The translations under genes and the position numbers were made by a program. A DNA stretch of 64,000 bases, from positions 248,001 through 312,000 of the forward strand of contig JAFDYU010000008.1 of the NCBI GenBank assembly GCA_018267285.1, read 5' to 3'. Below are positions 37,232 to 45,998 of the stretch, in pieces. The notes under the pieces are model-generated. The model was not told the DNA's origin, did not search any database, and saw only the letters and a list, made by a program, of their open reading frames with translations. How positions within the stretch are numbered: the first letter of the stretch is position 1; each line of letters starts with the position of its first letter. The DNA is from Bacteroidota bacterium (GTDB lineage: Bacteria > Bacteroidota > Bacteroidia > Cytophagales > Cyclobacteriaceae).

Positions 37232-38383
37232 GTGATTAAAGCTGTTATACTTATATATACGTTCATGCAATTGAATGCTTTGTGGGCACAAAAAAATAAC
37301 CGTGTGCCTGTGCGGTGGGAAAAGACGGAAGTAATGCTTCCGGGTATGGAAAATCAAAAATCATTGGGAGTGGCGGGTGCTGTGTGTGGAGTTTACCGAG
37401 AGGTGCTGATGGTGGGAGGGGGTTCCAATTTTCCCGAAGGTATGCCGTGGGCAGGTGGAAAAAAGAAATATTATTCCGATCTATTCATTTATCAAAGAAA
37501 ACCGGAAGAGATACAATATTTAAAATCAACTTCGCTTCCCCTTGCCGTTGCCTACAGTGCCAGTTGCTCAACAACACGTGGCGTTGTGTTTGCCGGTGGC
37601 GAAAACGAAACCGGAATTTTAAAGCATGTAGTTTTACTGAAGTGGGACGAGCACGCAAACGATATTTTGATCTCTACACTCCCGGAGCTTCCGGTGGCAA
37701 TCACCAACGCATCCATAGTAGCGAGTGGTAGTAAAGTTTATCTGGCTGGTGGTGAAACAAGTACCGGAGTATCCAATCAATTTATGCAACTCGATCTGGA
37801 TCACGCCAGCGATGGATGGAAAACGTTGGAACAACTTCCAACAGCGGTTTCTCATTCGGTAATGGCCTTGCAATACAACGGGAGTCATGAACGTATCTAT
37901 CTAATGGGCGGTAGGCAGAAAAATAAAAACGGCATAAGTACACTGTTCTCTTCCGTATACGAGTTTGATCTCGAACAGAATAAATGGAAACCAAAAAAAG
38001 ACCTTCCCCACCCATTAAGTGCAGGCACGGGTATTGCTGTCGGTATCAATTCAATTTTGCTATTTAGTGGAGATACCGGTGAAACTTTTAGCCGGGTTGA
38101 AAAACTTTTGGCCGAAATAAAAAACGAAACTGACCTGAAAAGAAAAAAAGAACTTTCAGAGAAAAAGAACGTACTCCTTTCATCACACCCCGGGTTTAAT
38201 AAAGAGATACTGAAGTATAACACAGTTACCGATTCTTGGGAGAAAACAGGTACCATCCCATTCGATGGCCAAGTGACAACAACCGCAGTGAAATGGAATG
38301 ACGATGTGATCATCCCCACCGGAGAGATTAGGGCGGGTGTTCGAACTCCGGCCATTCATGTGGGGAAAATAATGGTAAAATGA
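37232..38383 (+). CDS. nanM: Kelch-repeat sialic acid mutarotase
   Basis: The 383-residue protein has a short signal peptide ending in A-L-W-A-Q. It starts at GTG 37232, two bases after the lyase stop. Kelch-type blades are visible: M-V-G-G-G-S-N-F-P, V-F-A-G-G-E-N-E-T-G, V-Y-L-A-G-G-E-T-S-T and Y-L-M-G-G-R. The cyclically permuted mutarotase family (NanM) equilibrates alpha- and beta-sialic acid in the periplasm. The neighbourhood supports this. It overlaps the MFS gene by 4 bp (ATGA). Confidence 0.85.
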   Translation: MIKAVILIYTFMQLNALWAQKNNRVPVRWEKTEVMLPGMENQKSLGVAGAVCGVYREVLMVGGGSNFPEGMPWAGGKKKYYSDLFIYQRKPEEIQYLKSTSLPLAVAYSASCSTTRGVVFAGGENETGILKHVVLLKWDEHANDILISTLPELPVAITNASIVASGSKVYLAGGETSTGVSNQFMQLDLDHASDGWKTLEQLPTAVSHSVMALQYNGSHERIYLMGGRQKNKNGISTLFSSVYEFDLEQNKWKPKKDLPHPLSAGTGIAVGINSILLFSGDTGETFSRVEKLLAEIKNETDLKRKKELSEKKNVLLSSHPGFNKEILKYNTVTDSWEKTGTIPFDGQVTTTAVKWNDDVIIPTGEIRAGVRTPAIHVGKIMVK

Positions 38384-39615
38384 AGAACTCGAAAGTTTAC
38401 CCCTGGGTAGTAGTGGCATTGCTTTGGGGCGTTGCTTTGTTGAACTACATGGATCGGCAGATGCTTTCAACGATGCGCCCCTCCATGCAGTTGGACATTG
38501 AGGAGTTGCAATCGGCTGCAAACTTTGGTTACCTCATGGCCATTTTTTTGTGGATCTACGGACTGATGAGCCCCTTTGCGGGCATCATTGCCGATCGGGT
38601 CAATCGAAAGTGGCTTATTGTATTTAGTTTATTGGTGTGGTCGGGAGTAACGTTTGCCATGGGCTTTGCCACTACGTTCGACCAGCTCTATTGGTTGCGT
38701 GCGGTGATGGGCGTGAGCGAAGCACTCTACATTCCGGCCGGCCTTTCACTCATCGCAGATTATCATTCATCCACCACGCGCTCGTTGGCGGTTGGCATAC
38801 ACATGACGGGGCTATACATGGGGCAGGCACTTGGAGGATTTGGTGCAACCATTGCTTCTACATTTTCCTGGCATTCGGCTTTTCAATCGTTTGGGTTGGT
38901 GGGTATATCGTACTCGTTCATTTTAATTTTCTTCTTAAAAGAAAAAAATGAAAATGAAAAAAAGCCGGACGTAATTGGGTATGTACAGGCTACAGTGAAG
39001 ACATCGGTTAGTAAAGGCTTCAAACTTTTGTTTACCAGTTTTTCATTTTGGATTATCCTGTTGTATTTCGCGGTGCCGAGCCTACCCGGTTGGGCTGTGA
39101 AAAATTGGATGCCTACACTCTTTGCAGAAAACTTGAGTATCGACATGGCAACCGCGGGGCCCATCGCAACCATTACTATTGCCGTGTCATCGTTTTTTGG
39201 AGTGATTGTGGGCGGGCTGATGTCGGACCGTTGGGTTCAAAAAAATATTCGTGGAAGAATTTATACCAGTGCGCTGGGCTTAGGGCTGACCATTCCGGCT
39301 TTAATTTTAATCGGCTCCGGACATTCTATGTTCAATGTTATTGGTGCTGCATTCTGTTTTGGTTTTGGATATGGAATGTTTGATGCCAACAATATGCCCA
39401 TCCTTTGCCAGTTTGTGGCAACGAATCAACGCGCAACCGCTTATGGCATTATGAATATGACGGGTGTTTTTTTTGGCGCATGGATTACCGATTGGCTCGG
39501 CAAGTCTACCGATGCCGGCCACTTAGGGAAAGATTTTACATGGCTTGGAAGTATTGTGTTGGTAACGCTCGCCATCCAGCTATTTTTTCTTAAACCAACA
39601 GTAAGTAAAACGTAA
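38380..39615 (+). CDS. nanT: MFS sugar-acid transporter, likely sialic acid importer
   Basis: The 411-residue inner-membrane protein has 12 predicted helices. The MFS motif is visible as A-D-R-V-N-R-K-W in loop 2-3 (about residues 73-80), and N-Y-M-D-R-Q in helix 1 resembles the sugar-acid (ExuT/ACS) group. A charged cytoplasmic stretch, K-E-K-N-E-N-E-K-K, lies mid-protein. It starts inside the mutarotase stop codon. Import of sialic acid is inferred from the operon, as in the Bacteroides nan cluster. Confidence 0.8.
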   Translation: MKNSKVYPWVVVALLWGVALLNYMDRQMLSTMRPSMQLDIEELQSAANFGYLMAIFLWIYGLMSPFAGIIADRVNRKWLIVFSLLVWSGVTFAMGFATTFDQLYWLRAVMGVSEALYIPAGLSLIADYHSSTTRSLAVGIHMTGLYMGQALGGFGATIASTFSWHSAFQSFGLVGISYSFILIFFLKEKNENEKKPDVIGYVQATVKTSVSKGFKLLFTSFSFWIILLYFAVPSLPGWAVKNWMPTLFAENLSIDMATAGPIATITIAVSSFFGVIVGGLMSDRWVQKNIRGRIYTSALGLGLTIPALILIGSGHSMFNVIGAAFCFGFGYGMFDANNMPILCQFVATNQRATAYGIMNMTGVFFGAWITDWLGKSTDAGHLGKDFTWLGSIVLVTLAIQLFFLKPTVSKT

Positions 39616-39622
39616 ATTAAGG

Positions 39623-41182
39623 ATGAAAATGAAAGCATTATTTCTTATGAGTTTGGCACTATACAGCTATGCGTGTACGGATGCCGCAGGCAATACGCCA
39701 AAAGATAAAATCAAAGTGTCGGTTATACCTTCGGCCAATCCGTTACTGGTCGGTAAGTCAACCAATCCTGCATTGCAAATGGTTGTGTTTGTTCCTTCAG
39801 ACATTTCGCAGGCAAACGTTAATTCAATTCATTGTACATTAAATAAAGAAGCCGTATCCGATATTCAGAAAATTGAGCTTTATCTTCCGGGTAAGGCTTC
39901 GGGATTTTCGAACGCTAATTTTTTAACCTCTCTTGGTCCCGCCTCCCATGAATTTGACATTCCTCTAAATTTGAAACTTGCATCCGGTGTGCACCATCTC
40001 TGGGTAAGTATCACATTGAAAAAAGAAGCAGACAGTAACCACTTTATTGAATTGCACGTTACAAAAATAGTTTCTGCGGAAGGAAAAGAATTTCCGGTAA
40101 CGGAAGGAACAACTTCTTTTCGAAAGAGGATTGGTATTGCCTTGCGAAATGCAGGAGACGAGGGCGTGAATACCTATCGAATTCCGGGGTTGATCACAAC
40201 CGATAAGAATACGTTGATTGCGGTGTACGACATACGATATGATAATGATGCCGACCTTCCGGCCAACATCGATGTAGGTATGAGCCGCAGCACCGATGGA
40301 GGGAAAACATGGAGCCCCATGAAAATAATTATGGATATGGGGTTGCCAAATGAAACGAACGGTGTTGGCGATCCCTCAATTTTGTACGACCCCGTTACAA
40401 AAAAACTTTGGGTGGCCGCATTGTGGAGCAAGGGCAATCGCTCGATCAGAGGTTCCGGTCCGGGTCTGTCACCGGATGAAACCGGACAGTTTGTGTTGGT
40501 GAGCAGCGCAGACGATGGAATTACATGGTCATCACCTTACAGCATTACGGCTCAAGTAAAAGACCCCACGTGGACTATTTTTTTTCAGGGACCCGGAAAC
40601 GGTATCGCCCTTCAAGACGGGAAAATTGTTTTTCCAGCCCAATATTGGGATGCAACCCGAATGCCGTACTCCACAATTATTTACAGCGATGACCACGGGC
40701 AAACCTGGAAACGGGGTTCAGGCGCAAAATCAAACACAACAGAAAGTGCAGTTGTGGAAACAACTCCCGGTAAGTTGATGCTCAACATGCGCGACAACCG
40801 AGGGAGTTACAGAAGCGTTGCCACTTCGGCAGATATGGGAAACACATGGGCTGAGCATCCAACTTCCTACAGCGCATTGCCCGACCCGGTTTGCATGAGC
40901 AGCCTGATTAAGGCGAACGTTAATATCAAAGGCGGGCAACAAAATGTCTTGTTTTTTTGCAACCCCAATAAATCATCGGCACCTCGCGCCAACATCACGA
41001 TCAAAGCAAGTCTTGATCTGGGCGAAACCTGGGAACAAGCAAACCAGTTATTAATTGACGAACGGGATTGCTACGGATACTCCAGCCTTACTAAAATTGA
41101 CGACAACACCCTTGGTTTGCTGTACGAGGGCACGAAAGAAATCTACTTTGTTAAAGTACTCGTGAGCGAAATCATTAAATAA
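39623..41182 (+). CDS. nanH: Sialidase (GH33 neuraminidase)
   Basis: The 519-residue protein appears to be an exported lipoprotein (hydrophobic N-terminus ending Y-S-Y-A-C near residue 18; the lipobox is loose). An N-terminal carbohydrate-associated beta domain covers residues ~30-170. The catalytic propeller opens with the Y-R-I-P motif. Asp boxes of the S-x-D-x-G-x-T-W type follow: S-T-D-G-G-K-T-W, S-A-D-D-G-I-T-W, S-D-D-H-G-Q-T-W, S-A-D-M-G-N-T-W and S-L-D-L-G-E-T-W. The E-S-A-V-V-E and R-D-N-R-G segments hold further active-site residues, and D-C-Y-G-Y-S-S-L carries the nucleophilic tyrosine. It would release terminal sialic acid from glycans. Confidence 0.92.
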   Translation: MKMKALFLMSLALYSYACTDAAGNTPKDKIKVSVIPSANPLLVGKSTNPALQMVVFVPSDISQANVNSIHCTLNKEAVSDIQKIELYLPGKASGFSNANFLTSLGPASHEFDIPLNLKLASGVHHLWVSITLKKEADSNHFIELHVTKIVSAEGKEFPVTEGTTSFRKRIGIALRNAGDEGVNTYRIPGLITTDKNTLIAVYDIRYDNDADLPANIDVGMSRSTDGGKTWSPMKIIMDMGLPNETNGVGDPSILYDPVTKKLWVAALWSKGNRSIRGSGPGLSPDETGQFVLVSSADDGITWSSPYSITAQVKDPTWTIFFQGPGNGIALQDGKIVFPAQYWDATRMPYSTIIYSDDHGQTWKRGSGAKSNTTESAVVETTPGKLMLNMRDNRGSYRSVATSADMGNTWAEHPTSYSALPDPVCMSSLIKANVNIKGGQQNVLFFCNPNKSSAPRANITIKASLDLGETWEQANQLLIDERDCYGYSSLTKIDDNTLGLLYEGTKEIYFVKVLVSEIIK

Positions 41183-41190
41183 TTTTTTCA

Positions 41191-42372
41191 ATGGCTTATT
41201 CACGACAAGAACTTCATTTACTCAAAGATTTCTATTCATCTCAATTATTACAAGACACACTGCCCTTTTGGTTTCCTCGCTCGGTAGATCAGCAACACGG
41301 TGGCTACCTGCTCATGCGCGATGCCGATGGAAGTTTGATTGATGACGACAAAGCAGTTTGGATACAAGGCCGAGCTGCCTGGTTGCTGGCAACTTTATAC
41401 AACACGGTACAGCCAAAAAAAGAATGGCTCCACTGGTCTAAGTCCGGAATTGATTTTTTACAACAACATTGTTTCGACACAGACGGGCAGATGTTCTTCC
41501 ACGTGACACGCGATGGACAGCCGTTGCGAAAGAGAAGGTATTTTTTCTCGGAGACTTTTGCTGTTATTGCCACAGCCGCTTATGCAAAAGCAAGTGGCGA
41601 TAAAAACGTGGCAGCCCTCTCGCGAAAAATTTTTTCCGATTGCATAGCCTACGCATCCGGTGAAAAAAAATTAACACCTAAATTTACCAATACACGCCCC
41701 TCCAAAGCTATCGGAGTGCCGATGATTATGATCAACACCGCACAACAACTGCGAAGCACGATTGGCGATGAACGCTGTGACGAATGGATTAACCGATGGA
41801 TTAACGAGATTGAAAAAGATTTTATTAAAGACAACATTTGTTGCGTGATGGAGCAAGTAGCCCCAGACGGAAGCATCATCGATCACCTGGATGGAAGGAC
41901 ACTGAACCCCGGCCATGCCATTGAAGGGGCATGGTTTATTTTACATGAAGCCAAACACAGAAACAACGATCCGCATTTGATTGACATGGGCTGCCGCATG
42001 CTCGATTATATGTGGGAGCGCGGGTGGGACAATGAATACGGTGGTATTTACTATTTTCGCGATGTGTACGGCAAACCGGTGCAAGAGTACTGGCAAGATA
42101 TGAAAATGTGGTGGCCACACAACGAAACTATAATTGCCACCTTGCTGGCTTACCTGATGACTGGTAATGAAAAATACGCACGCTGGCACAAACTGGTTCA
42201 TGAGTATGCGTACCATCATTTCCACGACAAAAAAAATGGCGAATGGTTTGGGTATCTGCACCGCGATGGAACACTGGCTCAGCCGGCAAAAGGAAATTTA
42301 TTTAAAGGCCCTTTTCATTTGCCACGCCAGGAATGGTATTGTGCACAACTTTTAGATGAGTATCTTAACTAA
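41191..42372 (+). CDS. N-acylglucosamine 2-epimerase (AGE/RnBP family)
   Basis: The 393-residue cytoplasmic protein has an (alpha/alpha)6-barrel pattern. Active-site type segments are visible: N-P-G-H-A-I-E-G-A-W-F-I-L and W-W-P-H-N-E-T-I-I-A (conserved histidines). Early segments Q-G-R-A-A-W-L-L and F-F-S-E-T-F-A-V-I also match the family. It would convert ManNAc to GlcNAc without phosphorylation, as in the Bacteroides fragilis sialate pathway. It lies directly after the sialidase (8 bp). Confidence 0.9.
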   Translation: MAYSRQELHLLKDFYSSQLLQDTLPFWFPRSVDQQHGGYLLMRDADGSLIDDDKAVWIQGRAAWLLATLYNTVQPKKEWLHWSKSGIDFLQQHCFDTDGQMFFHVTRDGQPLRKRRYFFSETFAVIATAAYAKASGDKNVAALSRKIFSDCIAYASGEKKLTPKFTNTRPSKAIGVPMIMINTAQQLRSTIGDERCDEWINRWINEIEKDFIKDNICCVMEQVAPDGSIIDHLDGRTLNPGHAIEGAWFILHEAKHRNNDPHLIDMGCRMLDYMWERGWDNEYGGIYYFRDVYGKPVQEYWQDMKMWWPHNETIIATLLAYLMTGNEKYARWHKLVHEYAYHHFHDKKNGEWFGYLHRDGTLAQPAKGNLFKGPFHLPRQEWYCAQLLDEYLN

Positions 42373-42389
42373 ATTATTTAAAAAACAGA

Positions 42390-43493
42390 ATGAGTACTCA
42401 ACAGCAAGTTTTTACGGCAGATAAAATTTTTACAGGAGAAGAATGGTTAACCGGTCGTGCAATTATTACAGAAGCTGATACAATAAAAGATATTATTGAG
42501 CAGAGTAAAATACCTTTAGGTTTCAATGTAAATCATTACACTAGTTCAATTATCGCTCCGGCATACATCGACTTACAGATATATGGTGCACATGGAAAAT
42601 TACTGTCGGAGTATCCCAATAGAGACGCATTAGCAGACTTGATTAATTATTGCCGAGCAGGAGGTGCTGCTTATTGCATGCCCACAGTAGCCACTAATCA
42701 TTATGATGTTTTTAAGCGAGCCATTGATGCGATCAAAGCATATTGGGAGCAAGGCGGAGAAGGAGTTTTAGGAATTCATCTCGAGGGTCCATGGATTAAC
42801 CCTGTAAAACGAGGCGCACATATCGAATCGTTGGTTCGTTCGCCTACGTTGGAGGAGGTGAAGGAAATATTGGCCTACGGAAAAGGAGTTATTAAAATCA
42901 TAACGCTTGCACCGGAGCAATGCAGCAAAGAGATTATAGAGTATATCCGTTCTGCGGGCGTTATCATTTCTGCGGGGCACAGCAACGCTACGTATCAGGA
43001 AGCAAAAGAAAGTTTTGCCGGTGGAGTGAAAGCCGTTACGCATCTGTACAATGCCATGAGCCCTTTGCAACATCGTGAGCCCGGTCTTGTAGGTGCATGC
43101 ATGGATGATTATGCCGTAATGGCAAGTATCATCCCCGATGGCCATCATGTGGATTACGCATCCGTGCGCATAGCCAAAGCGGTTATGCAGAACAGGCTGT
43201 TTGTAATTACAGATGCCGTTACCCAAACCGACAGCGGGCCCTACCAGCACGAACTGGCGGGCGATAAATATGTAGCGGCAGGTATATTGAGCGGCTCGGC
43301 TTTAACCATGCACACCGCAATGCTTAATTTGGTGAACTACTGTAAGGTAGAGATGGGTGAAGCCATCCGTATGTGCAGTTTATACCCTGCAAGGTTAATG
43401 GGTTTAGACCATAAACTGGGAAAAATACAAAAAGGATATAGTGCTCAACTGATTGCAATCAATCAGCAGAACGGCACCTGTACGGTCTTATGA
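42390..43493 (+). CDS. nagA: N-acetylglucosamine-6-phosphate deacetylase
   Basis: The 367-residue amidohydrolase has the NagA signature G-I-H-L-E-G-P-W-I-N-P (about residues 128-138), then S-A-G-H-S-N-A and I-T-D-A-V-T, which hold the second metal and catalytic aspartate. Where many amidohydrolases have H-x-H at strand 1, this one reads D-L-Q-I-Y-G, like the single-metal NagA of Escherichia coli. It would deacetylate GlcNAc-6-P. Its substrate needs a GlcNAc kinase that is not in the window. Confidence 0.9.
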   Translation: MSTQQQVFTADKIFTGEEWLTGRAIITEADTIKDIIEQSKIPLGFNVNHYTSSIIAPAYIDLQIYGAHGKLLSEYPNRDALADLINYCRAGGAAYCMPTVATNHYDVFKRAIDAIKAYWEQGGEGVLGIHLEGPWINPVKRGAHIESLVRSPTLEEVKEILAYGKGVIKIITLAPEQCSKEIIEYIRSAGVIISAGHSNATYQEAKESFAGGVKAVTHLYNAMSPLQHREPGLVGACMDDYAVMASIIPDGHHVDYASVRIAKAVMQNRLFVITDAVTQTDSGPYQHELAGDKYVAAGILSGSALTMHTAMLNLVNYCKVEMGEAIRMCSLYPARLMGLDHKLGKIQKGYSAQLIAINQQNGTCTVL

Positions 43494-43577
43494 TCGTTAC
43501 GTAGTTTTTTTAAGGAACACTACTAACTAACGATGGATACAGTCTGCCGAAAATAAAGAAAAAGAGAATGGAAGTAC

Positions 43578-44483
43578 ATGCAAACAGTTAAGGCTACTGG
43601 AATAAAATGGCTGGCAGGCGGATTGTTGTTTGCCATCCTATGGCCATCGGCATCCACCGCCACCAAAGCAGGATTAACAGTGGCGCAACCACTGGTTATT
43701 GCCATGGTAAGGTTTGCATTGGCAGCAACCATACTGTTGTTTTTAGCCCATGGTATTAAGGGCTACAGGTTGCCTACGGGCAACGAATGGAAACATATTG
43801 CAATGTATGGCTTGCTGAACATCACCATTTACCTGGGTTGCTACGTAGTTGCCATGCAAACCGTAACCGCGGGTATTGGTTCGCTGGCAGTAGCCACCAA
43901 TCCGGTCTTTATCAGCTTTCTGTCTGTTTTTTTATTAAAGGAAAAAATGAAATGGCCGGTACTACTTTCCTTGCTGATTTGTACACTGGGTGTTGTGTGT
44001 GCTGCATGGCCGCTGTTCAGTAATGCCACGGTTACCACGGGGGGCCTGTTGCTTTTATTGTTTAGTATGTTGTGCTACTCGGCAGCGGCTATCTATTTCT
44101 CTTCAAAAAAATGGAATAACCTTTCATTGATAACCATTAACGGATGGCAAACTCTGTTGGGTGGGTTGTTTTTATTTCCGGCTGTAGTGGTTTTCTATAA
44201 CCAAGAACGGAATGATTTCAACGCAACCTTTTGGCTATCGGTAATCTGGCTGGCTGTTCCGGTTTCAATTATTGCCGTGCAGATATGGTTATGGCTTTTA
44301 AGAATTAACCCGGTAAGGGCGGGGCTTTGGTTGTTTCTATGTCCTTTATTCGGGTTTGTAATTGCTGCCTGGTGGATGAACGATGAGATAGATGGTTACA
44401 CTATAATTGGTGTAGCACTGGTAATTGCAGGTTTACTGGTATCAAAAATTAATGTAACAAGAAATGAAGTGGTGTTTGATTAG
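43578..44483 (+). CDS. EamA-family (DMT superfamily) transporter
   Basis: The 301-residue protein has ten predicted transmembrane helices in two five-helix EamA repeats. Conserved segments are W-P-S-A-S-T-A-T-K-A-G near the start and P-V-F-I-S-F-L-S-V-F-L-L-K-E-K in helix 4, with the matching P-V-S-I-I-A-V-Q-I-W in the second half. Such proteins exchange amino acids, sugars or nucleobases. Its role in the sialic acid locus is not known. It overlaps the esterase by 20 bp. Confidence 0.88.
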   Translation: MQTVKATGIKWLAGGLLFAILWPSASTATKAGLTVAQPLVIAMVRFALAATILLFLAHGIKGYRLPTGNEWKHIAMYGLLNITIYLGCYVVAMQTVTAGIGSLAVATNPVFISFLSVFLLKEKMKWPVLLSLLICTLGVVCAAWPLFSNATVTTGGLLLLLFSMLCYSAAAIYFSSKKWNNLSLITINGWQTLLGGLFLFPAVVVFYNQERNDFNATFWLSVIWLAVPVSIIAVQIWLWLLRINPVRAGLWLFLCPLFGFVIAAWWMNDEIDGYTIIGVALVIAGLLVSKINVTRNEVVFD

Positions 44484-45966
44484 CATGCTCATTTTGCCTG
44501 CTTGTTGTTTCGGTCAGCTAACGATGGCTGTAATTTTTTCGGACAACATGATTTTGCAGCAGAATAAACCTGTGCATTTCTGGGGAGAAGGAATTCCGGG
44601 AAAAACCGTTACCGTTTCATTTGCGGATGAAATCAAAAAGGTTGTTGTAAAAGCAGATTCATCATGGAGTGTTTATTTTGATAAACAAATCGCGAACATA
44701 AAACCTCAGGTGGTTACTGTGCAAAGTATAGATGAAAAGATTGAACTCAAAAATATTCTCATAGGCGACATCTGGATTTGCTCCGGCCAATCGAATATGG
44801 AATGGGAGATGCAGAAAGAAATGCATTGGAAGGAAGAGAAACATTTTTCAAATCAACCCATTATTCGGTTTACGAATCCACCACCTGTTGGCAGATATGT
44901 GTATAGAGTAGCGTACAATGATTCATTGAACAGGCGATTAGCGAAAGACAGTTTGTATTTATGGAACGGCTGGAAGGTTTGCGACAGTAGTACTATTAAA
45001 ACAATGAGTGCAGTGGCTTATTATTTTGCCAAATCCATTGCAAAAGAAACAAATATTCCAATCGGCTTGATTAATCTCTCTATTGGCGGAGCACCGGCTG
45101 AAACGTTTATCAGCGCAGATGCCATGCAGCATAGTAAACAGTTTGCGTCAAAAGTAAATGGCAACTGGCTTGCAAATGAATCATTGCCTGTGTGGGTAAG
45201 GGAAAGAGGCGCACAGAATATTGGGAACAATCTAAATGGTTATAAAGGTAACATGAAATTGAATCATGCTTATAAGCCGGGCTTTGCTTATGAATGTGGC
45301 ATTCGTCCGCTACTTTCTTTTGCAATAAAGGGTATACTTTGGTATCAGGGCGAAAGCAATGCGCAGGAAACAAAACGTGTGGAGGAGTATGCGGCCTTAT
45401 GCAAACTGATGGTAGAAGACTACAGACAAAAATGGAGACAAACGCGATTGCCTTTTTACTACGTTCAACTTTCGTCCATCGATACAGTTAAGTACAAGGG
45501 CCAATGGTGGCCGTTGTTCCGCGATGAGCAACGGAAAATGTTAGCCCTGATTCCCAACAGTGGTATGGCCGTGTGCAGCGACATTGGCGTCAGGAATGAT
45601 GTACACCCCACCAATAAAAAAGATGTGGGCGAACGCCTTGCCCGATGGGCGTTAAGCGAAACCTATAATAGAACAATAGTACCCTCCGGGCCGCTGCCAT
45701 TACAAGCAGCGTATAAAAATCGAAAAGTGACTGTTACCTTTCAATATACAGCAAACGGATTGCGTACTTCGGATGGAAAGACACTCCAAGGCTTTTCATT
45801 GGATGGGAAGAATGAAGTAAAAGCTGAAATTGTAAGGAACACCATTGTGATTTATACAGACGATAAACCCAGGTACGTTTACTACGGATGGAAACCCTTT
45901 AGCGGTGGCAACCTTGTTAACAATGAAATGTTGCCCACTTCAACTTTTAAACTTGACGTTCAATGA
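44464..45966 (+). CDS. Sialate O-acetylesterase-like secreted esterase
   Basis: The 500-residue protein has a signal peptide ending A-C-C-F-G-Q. An N-terminal beta-sandwich (V-I-F-S-D-N-M-I-L-Q-Q-N) precedes the SGNH-type domain with I-C-S-G-Q-S-N-M-E-W (catalytic serine, about residue 110), G-G-A-P-A-E-T, Y-Q-G-E-S-N-A and the D-V-H-P-T-N-K catalytic pair. It matches the 9-O-acetylesterase architecture. It would remove O-acetyl groups that block sialidase and lyase. Confidence 0.88.
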   Translation: MKWCLISMLILPACCFGQLTMAVIFSDNMILQQNKPVHFWGEGIPGKTVTVSFADEIKKVVVKADSSWSVYFDKQIANIKPQVVTVQSIDEKIELKNILIGDIWICSGQSNMEWEMQKEMHWKEEKHFSNQPIIRFTNPPPVGRYVYRVAYNDSLNRRLAKDSLYLWNGWKVCDSSTIKTMSAVAYYFAKSIAKETNIPIGLINLSIGGAPAETFISADAMQHSKQFASKVNGNWLANESLPVWVRERGAQNIGNNLNGYKGNMKLNHAYKPGFAYECGIRPLLSFAIKGILWYQGESNAQETKRVEEYAALCKLMVEDYRQKWRQTRLPFYYVQLSSIDTVKYKGQWWPLFRDEQRKMLALIPNSGMAVCSDIGVRNDVHPTNKKDVGERLARWALSETYNRTIVPSGPLPLQAAYKNRKVTVTFQYTANGLRTSDGKTLQGFSLDGKNEVKAEIVRNTIVIYTDDKPRYVYYGWKPFSGGNLVNNEMLPTSTFKLDVQ

Positions 45967-45998
45967 GCGATAAATACCTTAATCAATACTACTGCATT

